Source of the DNA: Bacillus proteolyticus
GTDB lineage: Bacteria; Bacillota; Bacilli; Bacillales; Bacillaceae_G
DNA: 62,227 nucleotides
Direction of reading: 5' to 3'
NCBI RefSeq assembly: GCF_001884065.1
Contig: NZ_MACH01000130.1
Location: forward strand, 1-62,227
The position numbers and the translations under genes are program-made. The notes beneath the pieces were generated by a model, which searched no databases, was not told the origin of the DNA, and saw only the letters and a program-made list of their open reading frames with translations. Of this stretch, positions 40,263-49,092 are shown piece by piece; the first letter of the stretch is position 1, and every line of letters begins with the position of its first letter.

Positions 40263-41706
40263 AAAAGCGACGTTCGTAAACTTAGAGAAAAAAGCGATGT
40301 ATATAAATGGTGAGTGGATTACACTGCAAGAACAAATCGAAGTAAATAATCCAGCGACAAAGGAAGTATTTGCAACGGTACCAAAGGGCGGGATTACAGA
40401 GGCAAAGCAAGCAGTTGATGCTGCACATGAGGCTTTTAAATTATGGTCAAAATTAACGGCAGCGGATCGTGCAGTAAAGTTAAAAAAGTGGTTCACACTC
40501 ATTGATGAAAATAAAGAAGAAATTGCAGCAATCATGACGAGAGAGCAAGGGAAGCCGTTTGCAGAAGCACTTGGTGAAGTGAATTATGCAAATAGTTTTG
40601 TTGAATGGTACGCAGAAGAAGGAAAGAGAATATACGGTGAAATGATTCCTGCTTCTCATCCGAATAAGCGCATTTTAGTTATGAAGCAACCAGTTGGGGT
40701 TATGGCAGCTATTACACCGTGGAACTTCCCAGCCGCTATGATTACGAGAAAGGTAGCACCGGCGCTTGCAGCAGGTTGTACGGCAGTTGTGAAACCAGCG
40801 AGTCAAACGCCATTAACTGCATTGAAATTAGTTGAATTAGCACATGAAGCAGACATTCCAAAAGGTGTAATAAATATTGTAACAGGTAGTGCAAAAGCAA
40901 TTGCTGATACGTGGATGGAAGATGAGCGTGTCCGAAAAGTTTCCTTTACAGGATCAACTGAAATTGGGAAAGAATTAATGGCTAGCGCTGCACAAACGAT
41001 GAAAAAGGTTTCACTTGAGTTAGGTGGTCATGCTCCATTTATTGTTATGAATGATGCTGATTTAGATAAGGCGGTAGAAGCGGTAATCGGTTCGAAATTC
41101 CGTAACGCAGGACAAACGTGTATATGTACAAACCGCGTCTTCGTTCAAGAAGAAGTGTACGCGGAATTTGCAGGAAAGTTCACAAAAGCTGTAGAGCAGC
41201 TTAAAGTTGGAGACGGATTCGGCGAAGGAACAACTGTAGGGCCACTTATTGATGCGAATGCAATTTCGAAAGTACAAGAACATATTGAAGATGCAATTCA
41301 AAAGGGTGGAGAAGTTTTATACGGTGGCCATAAATTTACAGAGTTAGATGGATATTTCATTCAGCCGACAGTAATTGGGTTGGCAAATGACACGATGCTT
41401 TGTATGAATGAAGAAACATTTGGACCGGTTGCACCAGTTGCGAAATTTAAAACGGTTGAAGAAGTAATCGAACGTGCAAATAATACACCATATGGCTTGG
41501 CTGCTTATATTTTCACAAGAGATATTAGTCAGGCATTCCAAATTAGCGAAGCATTAGAGTACGGAATTATCGGCTTAAATGATGGACTTCCATCAGTTGC
41601 ACAGGCACCATTTGGTGGCTTTAAAGAAAGTGGTATCGGCCGTGAAGGAGGCCATTTCGGTATCGAGGAATATTTAGAAATTAAATATATTTCGTTAGGG
41701 CTATAA
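40255..41706 (+). CDS. gabD: Succinate-semialdehyde dehydrogenase GabD
   Basis: GabD oxidises succinate semialdehyde to succinate, finishing GABA breakdown. The 483-residue aldehyde dehydrogenase has TPWNFPAAMITRK (near residue 154), FTGSTEIGKELM, LELGGHAPFIV with the catalytic Glu and NAGQTCICTNR with the catalytic Cys (near 288). The start is TTG 40255, overlapping the activator gene by eight bases, with GGAGGAAG upstream. Confidence 0.93.
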   Translation: MDKKATFVNLEKKAMYINGEWITLQEQIEVNNPATKEVFATVPKGGITEAKQAVDAAHEAFKLWSKLTAADRAVKLKKWFTLIDENKEEIAAIMTREQGKPFAEALGEVNYANSFVEWYAEEGKRIYGEMIPASHPNKRILVMKQPVGVMAAITPWNFPAAMITRKVAPALAAGCTAVVKPASQTPLTALKLVELAHEADIPKGVINIVTGSAKAIADTWMEDERVRKVSFTGSTEIGKELMASAAQTMKKVSLELGGHAPFIVMNDADLDKAVEAVIGSKFRNAGQTCICTNRVFVQEEVYAEFAGKFTKAVEQLKVGDGFGEGTTVGPLIDANAISKVQEHIEDAIQKGGEVLYGGHKFTELDGYFIQPTVIGLANDTMLCMNEETFGPVAPVAKFKTVEEVIERANNTPYGLAAYIFTRDISQAFQISEALEYGIIGLNDGLPSVAQAPFGGFKESGIGREGGHFGIEEYLEIKYISLGL

Positions 41707-41710
41707 GTAG

Positions 41711-41756
41711 TATACTAGAATCTCTATAAGGTAACAGAGAAGGAGATTCTAGTATG
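41711..41756 (+). promoter_or_regulatory. Hairpin enclosing the start site of the SMR gene
   Basis: TACTAGAATCTC (41713-41724) is perfectly complementary to GAGATTCTAGTA (41743-41754). The descending arm contains the end of the AGGAG ribosome binding site and the start of the ATG at 41754. The ascending arm begins only seven bases after the gabD stop, so a ribosome terminating there would melt the stem. Confidence 0.65.
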
Positions 41757-42077
41757 ATATATTGGCTATTATTACTCGTAACAATTATTTTTGAAGTAGC
41801 TGGAACGATTGCGATGAAATTATCGAACGGTTTAACAAAGCTTGTTCCAAGTGTCCTTATTTTCGTTTTTTATGGTATTTGCTTCAGTATCTTTGCTATC
41901 GTTGTAAAGAAGATTAACTTAAGTATTGCTTATGCGATCTGGTCCGGCCTAGGGACACTACTTATTACAATTATTAGTGTGTACTTCTTTAAAGAGCATA
42001 TTAACTTATTCCAAGCGTGTTGTATTCTCTTTATTGTTCTAGGAGTAATTGGACTTAAGGTGTCATCGGCATCATGA
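41754..42077 (+). CDS. Small multidrug resistance (SMR) family transporter
   Basis: The 107-residue protein has four membrane helices and the SMR hallmark Glu14 in the first one (LLLVTIIFEVAGTIAMKLS). It also has YAIWSGLGTLL in the third helix. SMR proteins exchange protons for cationic drugs or guanidinium-like compounds; the substrate here is not evident. It begins 47 bases after gabD and may be translated mainly by coupling to it, because its start codon is buried in a hairpin. Confidence 0.9.
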   Translation: MIYWLLLLVTIIFEVAGTIAMKLSNGLTKLVPSVLIFVFYGICFSIFAIVVKKINLSIAYAIWSGLGTLLITIISVYFFKEHINLFQACCILFIVLGVIGLKVSSAS

Positions 42078-42110
42078 AAGCTATCTTTTGTAGAAGATAG
42101 CTTTTTTCTT
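42077..42110 (+). terminator. Terminator after the SMR gene
   Basis: AAAGCTATCTT pairs with AAGATAGCTTT around TTGTAG and is followed by TTTCTTT. Confidence 0.9.
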
Positions 42111-42153
42111 TGTCACAATTTATATCAGCGATTTTTGAAATATATTGATGTGC
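42111..42153 (-). repeat. Single copy of dispersed repeat B
   Basis: Read on the minus strand, this stretch shares 25 consecutive bases with the first unit of the tandem array at 54480 (core ATATTTCAAAAATCGCTGAT). It lies between two terminators and holds no gene. Confidence 0.65.
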
Positions 42154-42170
42154 CGGAAAAAACGACATAA

Positions 42171-42206
42171 TAAGAGGAGGCTGCCCATTGGGGTAGCCTC
42201 CTCTTA
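42171..42206 (-). terminator. Terminator of the aminopeptidase gene
   Basis: TAAGAGGAGGCT and AGCCTCCTCTTA form a 12-bp stem with inner GCCC / GGGT pairing. On the minus strand a T-rich stretch follows after a few bases. It could act in both directions. Confidence 0.75.
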
Positions 42207-42208
42207 TA

Positions 42209-43438
42209 TTAAAACGCCCAGTTACCTTTACGGAAAATCGGCTCATGTCTTCCATCAGCTGTAATACCGTCGATATCAAGCTCAGCTGATCCGATCATGA
42301 AGTCGTTGTGTGTAATACTAGCGTTTGCACCATTTTCAGCAAGTTCTTCTTTAGACATTGTTTTTCCGCCAACTAAGTTAAATGCATAAGCGCTTCCGAT
42401 TGCAAGGTGGCAAGATGCGTTTTCATCAAATAGCGTATTGTAGAATAAAATATTTGTGTTTGAAATTGGTGAGTCATGAGGCACTAAAGCTACTTCTCCT
42501 AAGAAGTGAGAGCCTTCATCTGTTTCTACTAAATGTTTTAAAGCTTCTTCACCAGATTCAGCTTTGTAGTCTACGATACGTCCGTTTTCAAATGTTAACG
42601 TGAAGTGATCGATAATGTTACCTGCAAATGCTAACGGTTTTGTGCTAGACACTTGGCCGTTCACACCTGTTTTAAGTGGCATTGTAAATACTTCTTCAGT
42701 TGGGATATTAGCCATAAATGGTACGTTCTTTTCATTTAGGCTACCAGCACCAGCCCATATATGCTTTTCTGGAAGTTCGATCGTTAAGTCTGTTCCAGGA
42801 CCTGTATAATGAAGAGCTTTATAATGCTTTTCGTTTAAGTAATCAACTTTTGTATGTAGCGTTTCATCATGTTCTTTCCATGCTTCCACAGGATTCTCTA
42901 AATCAGCGCGAGTAGCTTTGAAGATAGCATCCCATAGTTTAGCTTCTTGTTCCTCTGGTGCTACATCAGGGAATACTTTCGCAGCCCATTCTTTCGTAGG
43001 AACAGAAATAACACACCAGCTTACTTTGTCCGCTTGTACGTAATCACGGTATACTTTCATCGCTTCACCGGCTACTTTATGAGCAGTTGCGATACGTGTT
43101 GCTTCTACACCTTTTAATAAATCAGGATTTTCTGCATAAATAGACATAAATGCAGCGCCTTCTTTTGCTAATTCTTCACGAGCATGCGCTTTCCAAGAAG
43201 GAAATTCAGAGAAAGCTTCTTCAGGAGCTAGATCGAACTTTAAGCGTGTTAACGTCTCATCATTCCAATCAACATATACGTGTTTTGCACCAGATTTATA
43301 TGCTTTTTCTGTAACGATGCGTACAAACTGTACAGCCTCAAGAGGTGCACTAATTGATAAAGTTTGTCCGGGTTGAATATTAACACCAACATTGACTGCA
43401 AGAGCAGCATATTTCTCTAACGTTTGTTCAAATGACAT
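42209..43438 (-). CDS. ampS: M29-family metalloaminopeptidase (AmpS type)
   Basis: The 409-residue protein matches the M29 leucyl aminopeptidase family. It begins SFEQTLEKYAALAVNVGVN and shows the metal-binding region ENGRIVDYKAESGEEAL (near residue 247). The FYNTLFDENASCHLAIGSAY segment lies near 327 and the late THNDFMIGS near 376. It probably trims N-terminal residues from peptides in the cytoplasm. The start at 43438 has AAAGGAG upstream; the in-frame extension to 43552 has no such site. Confidence 0.92.
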   Translation of the reverse strand: MSFEQTLEKYAALAVNVGVNIQPGQTLSISAPLEAVQFVRIVTEKAYKSGAKHVYVDWNDETLTRLKFDLAPEEAFSEFPSWKAHAREELAKEGAAFMSIYAENPDLLKGVEATRIATAHKVAGEAMKVYRDYVQADKVSWCVISVPTKEWAAKVFPDVAPEEQEAKLWDAIFKATRADLENPVEAWKEHDETLHTKVDYLNEKHYKALHYTGPGTDLTIELPEKHIWAGAGSLNEKNVPFMANIPTEEVFTMPLKTGVNGQVSSTKPLAFAGNIIDHFTLTFENGRIVDYKAESGEEALKHLVETDEGSHFLGEVALVPHDSPISNTNILFYNTLFDENASCHLAIGSAYAFNLVGGKTMSKEELAENGANASITHNDFMIGSAELDIDGITADGRHEPIFRKGNWAF

Positions 43439-43554
43439 ATGTATAATCTCCTTTAGTTTGAAAGATTTCTTACTATATATAATACAAGAAAATTCTAAAA
43501 ATATATATAAATATAAAGTAAAAAGAGAGCTCAAAATGTATTGAGCTCTCACAT

Positions 43555-44637
43555 TTATTTAATGGAAGAGGCGAATTGCTCCACAGTAGTTGTGTGGTGT
43601 ATACGGACACGTTTCATTTTTAACAACTCATCCGGTTCACCTTTCGTAATGAATTGTCCAGGCTTCGTTGTCGTTGCAAATTGATAGTATTTCTTTGTTT
43701 CGGCGACAACTTTATCGTCTACATGACCGAATGGATAAGCAATTGCGATAACAGGCTTACCTGTTATTTTTTCGAGCTTCTCTTTCGATCCTTTTAATTC
43801 TTCTTCATAGTTTGTAATTTTCGGCAAGTCTGCATGTGTTGCTGTGTGAGATTGTACAGAGAAAATGCCGGAACCAACCATTTCTTTTATTTCAGATGTA
43901 GAAAGAGCTCCTTCTACATCAACATTATCAACAATCATATATTCTGTTGCCGCTGGTTTAAATGTATCGTCTTTTAGTTTTTGTAAAACATGAAACGCAT
44001 TCATATTATTTTTCATACCGTCATCAAATGTAACGAAAATCGGCTTGTTTACTTTATTAATATCGCCCCAGCGTTCAAACGTTAACAATGTATAACCATT
44101 TTCTTTTAAATATTTCATTTGTGCTTCAAAGTTAGCTGGAGATACGAATAAATCTTTAATACCTTGTCCGTGGTAATCATCAATTGCATGATACATAAGA
44201 ACAGGAATTTTTTGCTCGAAAGTTATAGTAGACTTTGTAAGCGGAATAGTTTTCCCATCCTCTTTTATCCCTAATGCTTCAATTTGATATTCCCCACGTT
44301 TTCCTTCAAATTCCTTTATATCAAAAGGAATAGTGAATTGTTTCTCCTTTTCCTTAGAAGAAAAAGATTTAGTATTTTCTTTTCCATCAGCAGTGCGCCA
44401 AATTTTATATTGTACTTCGGTTAAAGAATCCTTTATGTCCGTAATATGAATATTTACGTTTGTAGATTCGTGCGTAATTGGATTATAAGAAATTTTACCT
44501 TGTTCTTGCACGGTCTCTTCTTGTTTCTTAACTTCTTGAACCTTTTTCTCTTTTTTAGGTTCTGGACTTACATTGCTAGTACTACATCCTGCTAGAATGG
44601 CAGATGTACATAAAGCAATTGCTGCGTATTTTTTCAT
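43555..44637 (-). CDS. Lipoprotein polysaccharide deacetylase
   Basis: The 360-residue protein has a lipoprotein signal with lipobox LAGC (Cys18) and a charged K/E-rich linker. An Ig/fibronectin-like region follows (about residues 55-145). The NodB homology domain runs from PVLMYHAIDDYHG, with TFDDG (metal and catalytic Asp) and SHTATHADL (metal His pair). It probably acts on peptidoglycan or related glycans at the outer face of the membrane. The architecture is the same as the B. anthracis BA0330-type lipoprotein deacetylases as far as remembered. It has its own start with AAGGTGAT upstream. Confidence 0.88.
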   Translation of the reverse strand: MKKYAAIALCTSAILAGCSTSNVSPEPKKEKKVQEVKKQEETVQEQGKISYNPITHESTNVNIHITDIKDSLTEVQYKIWRTADGKENTKSFSSKEKEKQFTIPFDIKEFEGKRGEYQIEALGIKEDGKTIPLTKSTITFEQKIPVLMYHAIDDYHGQGIKDLFVSPANFEAQMKYLKENGYTLLTFERWGDINKVNKPIFVTFDDGMKNNMNAFHVLQKLKDDTFKPAATEYMIVDNVDVEGALSTSEIKEMVGSGIFSVQSHTATHADLPKITNYEEELKGSKEKLEKITGKPVIAIAYPFGHVDDKVVAETKKYYQFATTTKPGQFITKGEPDELLKMKRVRIHHTTTVEQFASSIK

Positions 44638-44681
44638 GAAATCACCTTCTATTGTGTATTATGGTGCATGCTTACATTAAA

Positions 44682-44710
44682 ATCCCCACCGCTATAAGAG
44701 TGGTGGGGAT
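44682..44710 (-). terminator. Terminator of the small membrane protein gene
   Basis: ATCCCCACC and GGTGGGGAT form the stem with extra inner pairs. On the minus strand TTTTAATG follows. Confidence 0.8.
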
Positions 44711-44785
44711 ATACCCTTGTTCATCATATCATTTGAAGAAAATGAGGGGAATATGATTTTTAGGAGGAGCTATTAGAGCGAAAGA

Positions 44786-44959
44786 TTAGTGACCTTGAAT
44801 AGAGGTATTCTTTCGTTTCTTATTAGAATTGATAATAATATAACCGACTACAAAAATAAGAGGAATAATGAAGACATAGATCGGCATTCCCCATACATAA
44901 TAACTTTTCATGCTTAAAACTAGTAAATGTAAGAAGTCGAAAAGAGCGTGGGCTTTCAT
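44786..44959 (-). CDS. Small membrane protein, 57 aa
   Basis: The 57-residue protein has one clear membrane segment (about residues 24-44), with IYVFIIPLIFVVGYIIINS followed by a basic tail NKKRKN. ATG 44959 has GGAGG five bases upstream, better than the longer reading from 44971. No family is recognised. It lies upstream of the deacetylase gene on the same strand but is separated from it by a terminator. Confidence 0.6.
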   Translation of the reverse strand: MKAHALFDFLHLLVLSMKSYYVWGMPIYVFIIPLIFVVGYIIINSNKKRKNTSIQGH

Positions 44960-45177
44960 AGTATCCTCCAATGTGTTTTTTACAAATTATAACATTTTAC
45001 ATTTGTAATTTGTATATTTTGGTAAATGATTTAAGCTAATTTTAAAGTAAGAGGAAGGTTTATTAATATGCAATTTTGCATATTTAGAGTAGTTTCTATT
45101 AAAATATCAGGATTTTAAACTATAATAAGAAACGCTATAAATGAAAGTAATACTGATGTACGGAGTGGAGAACAGAA

Positions 45178-45885
45178 ATGAAATATAAAAAAATAGTATA
45201 TATTCTGCTCATATCGTTATTCATAGTCGGTTGTCAAAGTGAAGTGAGTAAGGCGAATAGTGTGGAAGAGTATATTCCAAAGCATCTGATGAACGCGGAA
45301 GTTACGGCGGATATTATGACGATTGAGATGGATCGTGATACCCGTAAAAAAGTAGAGGTTATTACTAAAAAAATGAGTGATCATGTAAAAAATGATAAAG
45401 AGTGGTATGTAAACTACATATCGGGGCATATAGATAAGCAGGTGAAGCCTTATCATCCGAATTTTGGTGTTACGGAAGAAGAATATAATTTTTTTAGGAA
45501 CGCTGTTGAGAATAGTAGTTTATCTAATACAAGTGATGGGAAGCTGCAATTTAAACAAAAAAGTAACCATGAGATAGAAATTGTTTCAAGTAAAAATCTA
45601 GAGCTATTTCAGCATATAGTAATTGATACAGAGAAAAATATAATAAAAACTTCTTTTGGAGAATGTCAGTATGTTGGAGAAATAAAACCATCTTCAGAAA
45701 AAAGAATATTAGGTCCATTGAATGGAAAGCAATGGATGTTACAAAAAGAAGATTTAATCTATTTATTTTCCTTAGGTAAGCTTGAAGGAGAGGATAAATC
45801 TATTATTGATATTTCAGTAAAAGGTATACACGAAGGAAAACTTATTAGTAAAGAGGAAGTAGTTGAATTTCGTTCAGTTTCATAA
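45178..45885 (+). CDS. Putative lipoprotein, function unknown (235 aa)
   Basis: The signal peptide ends in the lipobox FIVGC (Cys19). The mature part is hydrophilic and lysine- and glutamate-rich, without recognised domains. The gene is more AT-rich than the nearby core genes. GGAGTGGAG precedes ATG 45178. A palindrome ACAAATTA / TAATTTGT at about 44982-45010 lies in the upstream spacer. It converges on the nucleoside transporter and shares a bidirectional terminator with it. Confidence 0.65.
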   Translation: MKYKKIVYILLISLFIVGCQSEVSKANSVEEYIPKHLMNAEVTADIMTIEMDRDTRKKVEVITKKMSDHVKNDKEWYVNYISGHIDKQVKPYHPNFGVTEEEYNFFRNAVENSSLSNTSDGKLQFKQKSNHEIEIVSSKNLELFQHIVIDTEKNIIKTSFGECQYVGEIKPSSEKRILGPLNGKQWMLQKEDLIYLFSLGKLEGEDKSIIDISVKGIHEGKLISKEEVVEFRSVS

Positions 45886-45895
45886 AGAATCCAAA

Positions 45896-45935
45896 AAAAT
45901 CACCTTACTTAAACAAGTAAGGTGATTTTTTATTA
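45896..45935. terminator. Bidirectional terminator
   Basis: AAAATCACCTTACTT and AAGTAAGGTGATTTT form a 15-bp perfect stem with an AAAC loop. It has A-rich and T-rich flanks suited to both converging genes. Confidence 0.92.
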
Positions 45936-47129
45936 AATAAACAATCCAGCGATTGTCGCAGATAAAATAGACGCAAGTGTTGATGCAAATAGCATTTTCC
46001 AACCGAATTTTGATACGATGCTTCCTTGCTTTTCAGAAAGGGCACGGATTGTACCAACGATTGCCCCAATTTGGCTAATACTTGCGAAGCTAATTAAGAA
46101 TACAGTAACGATTCCAACTGTACGTGGGTCTAATGTTGCAGCAGCGCCTTTTAAATCAAGGATTGCTACGAATTCATTTAAGACAATCTTCGTACCCATA
46201 ATACCACCAGCTGGGATAATATCATGAACTGGGATACCCATTAAGAATGCGAATGGGGCAAGTATATAACCGAAGATTTGTTGTAAAGTAACAGCATATC
46301 CCATTGCACCTGAAGCAGCGCTAATTACGTAGTTTACAACTTCCATAACACCGATAAAGGCGATCATTAATGCGGCAACGATACCAGCTACTTTTAAACC
46401 ATCAAGCGCACCGTTAATCATTGCACCGATAAAGCTGTCTCCGAATAGAGTTCTATCAAATTTTTGAATCACTTCATCTTCTTTTTTCGTATCAACTGGT
46501 GTTAATAACGAACAAACGATTAAGCTTGAGAATAAGTTTAGTGGAAGAGCTGCTAGTACATATTTCGCATCTAACATCATTACGTATGATGCTGTAACAG
46601 AAGCAGAAACTGAACTCATCGCAGAACAACAAATGATAAACATACGGTTTTTATTAAAATGCTGTAAATCGTTTTTAATAACGATTAACGCTTCACTTGA
46701 ACCGAAGAATACAGAGTTTACTGCGTGGAATGATTCAACACGTGGTAAACCAGTAATTTTTGAAAGTGCACCGCCGATAACGCGAACGATGAATGGTAAA
46801 ACACCTAAATAACTAAAGATAGAAAGTAGTGCTGAGAAAAATACGATAATTAATAATACATTTAAGAAAAAGACAAAATCTCTTTGAATTCCATTAAAGA
46901 GAAAATCGACACCTGTCGTACCAAGTTTAATTAGTTTGTTGAAAACTTTACCAATGAAAACAATGATTTGTTGACCAATCTTTGTGCCAAACATAAACCA
47001 ACCGATTAAAATTTGAAAACCAATCATAATAGCAATTGCACGGAAGTTGATTTTACTTTTGTTGTTTGACAAAGCAAAACATAAACCTAAAACGACAAGA
47101 ATGCCGATAATGCTCATTACATATTGCAT
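45933..47129 (-). CDS. nupG: CNT-family purine nucleoside transporter (NupC/NupG type)
   Basis: The 398-residue concentrative nucleoside transporter has about ten membrane segments. Its family motifs include SLLSIFSYLGVLPFI-type sequence, FHAVNSVFFGSSEALI (near residue 144), SVSASVTASYVMMLD and PHDIIPAGG-like (VHDIIPAGGIMG) with NEFVAILDL. A guanine riboswitch in its leader strongly suggests purine nucleoside (guanosine/inosine) uptake, as for B. subtilis NupG. AGGGGC precedes ATG 47129. Confidence 0.9.
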   Translation of the reverse strand: MQYVMSIIGILVVLGLCFALSNNKSKINFRAIAIMIGFQILIGWFMFGTKIGQQIIVFIGKVFNKLIKLGTTGVDFLFNGIQRDFVFFLNVLLIIVFFSALLSIFSYLGVLPFIVRVIGGALSKITGLPRVESFHAVNSVFFGSSEALIVIKNDLQHFNKNRMFIICCSAMSSVSASVTASYVMMLDAKYVLAALPLNLFSSLIVCSLLTPVDTKKEDEVIQKFDRTLFGDSFIGAMINGALDGLKVAGIVAALMIAFIGVMEVVNYVISAASGAMGYAVTLQQIFGYILAPFAFLMGIPVHDIIPAGGIMGTKIVLNEFVAILDLKGAAATLDPRTVGIVTVFLISFASISQIGAIVGTIRALSEKQGSIVSKFGWKMLFASTLASILSATIAGLFI

Positions 47130-47260
47130 GTAGTTGCCCCTTTCAGAAGTTCGTATAAAGTTTGTACATAAAACGCTCGTTATATTACTAAAAATAAAAC
47201 AAAGAGGTTTTATGTCATACGTAAGATGTCTGACCTTTTAGAAAAATGAAAATAAAAAAA

Positions 47261-47312
47261 GACCCATATGGATTCACTTTCATCTATGAGAGAAAGCTAA
47301 TCAATATGAGTC
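47261..47312 (-). terminator. Riboswitch-controlled terminator of the nucleoside transporter gene
   Basis: On the minus strand GACTCATAT...GATT.GCTTTC pairs with GAAAG.GAATC.ATATGGGTC over about 20 positions and is followed by seven T. The loop TCTCATAG can pair with the 3' P1 strand of the aptamer, giving the antiterminator. Confidence 0.88.
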
Positions 47313-47345
47313 CTTTTTTGCGCATAGGCTAATATTCATTAGTTT

Positions 47346-47418
47346 TCCCCATAGTCCAGCAATTTAAGGTTGCCGGGTAGAAACTCTCGATCCATATTAT
47401 CAAGTATATATGAGGTAA
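47346..47418 (-). promoter_or_regulatory. Purine (guanine) riboswitch aptamer upstream of the nucleoside transporter
   Basis: On the minus strand the sequence runs CCTCATATA, GATAATATGG, AGTTTCTACCCGGC and GGACTATGGGG, the G-box landmarks in order. C precedes TATG in J3-1, so guanine or hypoxanthine is the likely ligand. It is the second copy of this aptamer class in the window. The rest of 47419-47554 holds promoter-like AT-rich sequence for the two divergent genes. Confidence 0.93.
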
Positions 47419-47554
47419 CATCGTCCGTATTAAATTAGTAGTAGCGTAACATTACTAGAGAACTATCGTCAATAGCTTTTTTTCTTCCAATAGAAATAGA
47501 CCATATAAGTATGATAAAATGTAACGCAGTGTTATGAAAAAGAGAGGTCGGAAA

Positions 47555-48931
47555 ATGAGTACAAAAATGACGCCACCAGTTGAAAAAAACGAGTTTATAG
47601 ATGTAGTATTTGAAGATTTAACACATGATGGTGCCGGTGTTGCGAAAGTAAAAGGCTATCCTATTTTCGTTAAAAACGGATTACCAGGTGAAGAAGCGCA
47701 AATTAAAATTATTAAAGTGAAGAAAAACTTCGCGTTTGGTCGTTTAATGAAGCTTCATCAAGAAAGTCCATATCGTAAAGATGCAGAATGCCCAGTGTAC
47801 AATGAGTGCGGCGGTTGCCAGCTTCAGCACTTAACATATGAAGGACAATTACAAGCGAAAGAAAAACAAGTACGCGACGTTATGCAGCGCATCGGAGGAC
47901 TAAACGATGTTCCTGTTCATCCTGTACTTGGTATGAAAAACCCGTGGGTATACCGCAATAAAGCACAAGTACCAATTGGGGAACGTGAAGGCGGACTTGT
48001 AGCTGGCTTCTATCGTCAAGGAACGCATGACATCATTAATATGGAATCATGCTTAATTCAGGCGGAAGAAAACGATACATTAATTCAAGAAGTAAAACGT
48101 ATTTGTGAGAAACATGGTATCTCGGCGTACAACGAAGAGCGTAACAAAGGAACACTTCGCCACGTAATGGCTCGCTACGGACAAGTAACAGGGGAAATTA
48201 TGCTTGTCTTTATTACACGCACAGCTGAACTACCAAACAAAAAAGCAATCATTGAAGAAATTGCTGCGAAATTCCCAGAAGTAAAATCAATTGTTCAAAA
48301 CGTAAACCCGAAGCGTACAAACGTAATCTTCGGAGACACAACGACAGTACTGTACGGATCAGAATATATTTATGACTTTATCGGTGACATTAAATTTGCG
48401 ATTTCGGCACGTTCATTCTATCAAGTAAACCCAGAACAAACGAAAGTACTATACGATAAAACGTTAGAATACGCAAAGTTAGACGGTAACGAAACAGTAA
48501 TCGATGCCTATTGCGGAATCGGATCAATCTCCTTATTCCTAGCGCAAAAAGCAAAAAAAGTGTACGGCGTTGAAATCGTCCCAGAAGCAATTGAAGACGC
48601 AAACCGTAACGCAGCACTAAACAACATGACAAACGCTGAATTTGGCGTAGGAGAAGCAGAAGTAGTCATTCCAAAATGGTACAAAGAAGGCGTAATTGCT
48701 GACACAATGGTCGTAGATCCACCGCGTAAAGGCTGTGACGAAGCACTACTAAACACAATCATCGACATGAAGCCAAAACGCGTCGTATACGTATCATGTA
48801 ACCCAGCAACATTAGCACGTGATTTAAAAGTACTAGAAGAAGGCGGATATAAAACGCAGGAAGTACAACCTGTTGATATGTTCCCGCATACGACTCATGT
48901 AGAGTGTGTGGCTTGGCTTAAGTTGGTATAA
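47555..48931 (+). CDS. rlmCD: 23S rRNA (uracil-5)-methyltransferase (RlmCD/RumA type)
   Basis: The 458-residue SAM-dependent enzyme has an N-terminal TRAM domain (about residues 10-70) and a [4Fe-4S] cluster set [11 protein letters not shown] (near 81-91, with a later Cys). The methyltransferase fold follows, with [14 protein letters not shown] (near 316), [13 protein letters not shown] and the catalytic Cys in [13 protein letters not shown] (near 413). The B. subtilis homologue RlmCD makes both m5U747 and m5U1939; exact specificity here is not proven. ATG 47555 has GAGAGGTCGG upstream, better than 47534. Confidence 0.9.
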   Translation: MSTKMTPPVEKNEFIDVVFEDLTHDGAGVAKVKGYPIFVKNGLPGEEAQIKIIKVKKNFAFGRLMKLHQESPYRKDAECPVYNECGGCQLQHLTYEGQLQAKEKQVRDVMQRIGGLNDVPVHPVLGMKNPWVYRNKAQVPIGEREGGLVAGFYRQGTHDIINMESCLIQAEENDTLIQEVKRICEKHGISAYNEERNKGTLRHVMARYGQVTGEIMLVFITRTAELPNKKAIIEEIAAKFPEVKSIVQNVNPKRTNVIFGDTTTVLYGSEYIYDFIGDIKFAISARSFYQVNPEQTKVLYDKTLEYAKLDGNETVIDAYCGIGSISLFLAQKAKKVYGVEIVPEAIEDANRNAALNNMTNAEFGVGEAEVVIPKWYKEGVIADTMVVDPPRKGCDEALLNTIIDMKPKRVVYVSCNPATLARDLKVLEEGGYKTQEVQPVDMFPHTTHVECVAWLKLV

Positions 48932-48936
48932 TAAAA

Positions 48937-48978
48937 AAGCAGTTGATATAGAAAAAATCTATACCATCTGCTTTTTGG
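48937..48978 (+). terminator. Terminator of the rRNA methyltransferase gene
   Basis: AGCAGTTGATATAG pairs with CTATACCATCTGCT (two mismatched or wobble positions) and is followed by TTTTT. Confidence 0.8.
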
Positions 48979-49092
48979 TTTATAAAAATACCATTTAGAA
49001 ACGATTTTAGTTAAAATAAATATTGCTGATTTTCAAAAATTATAAATTGAGAGTTTGAAATTGTATTCATAGTGAGAGGATTTGAATTTGAA

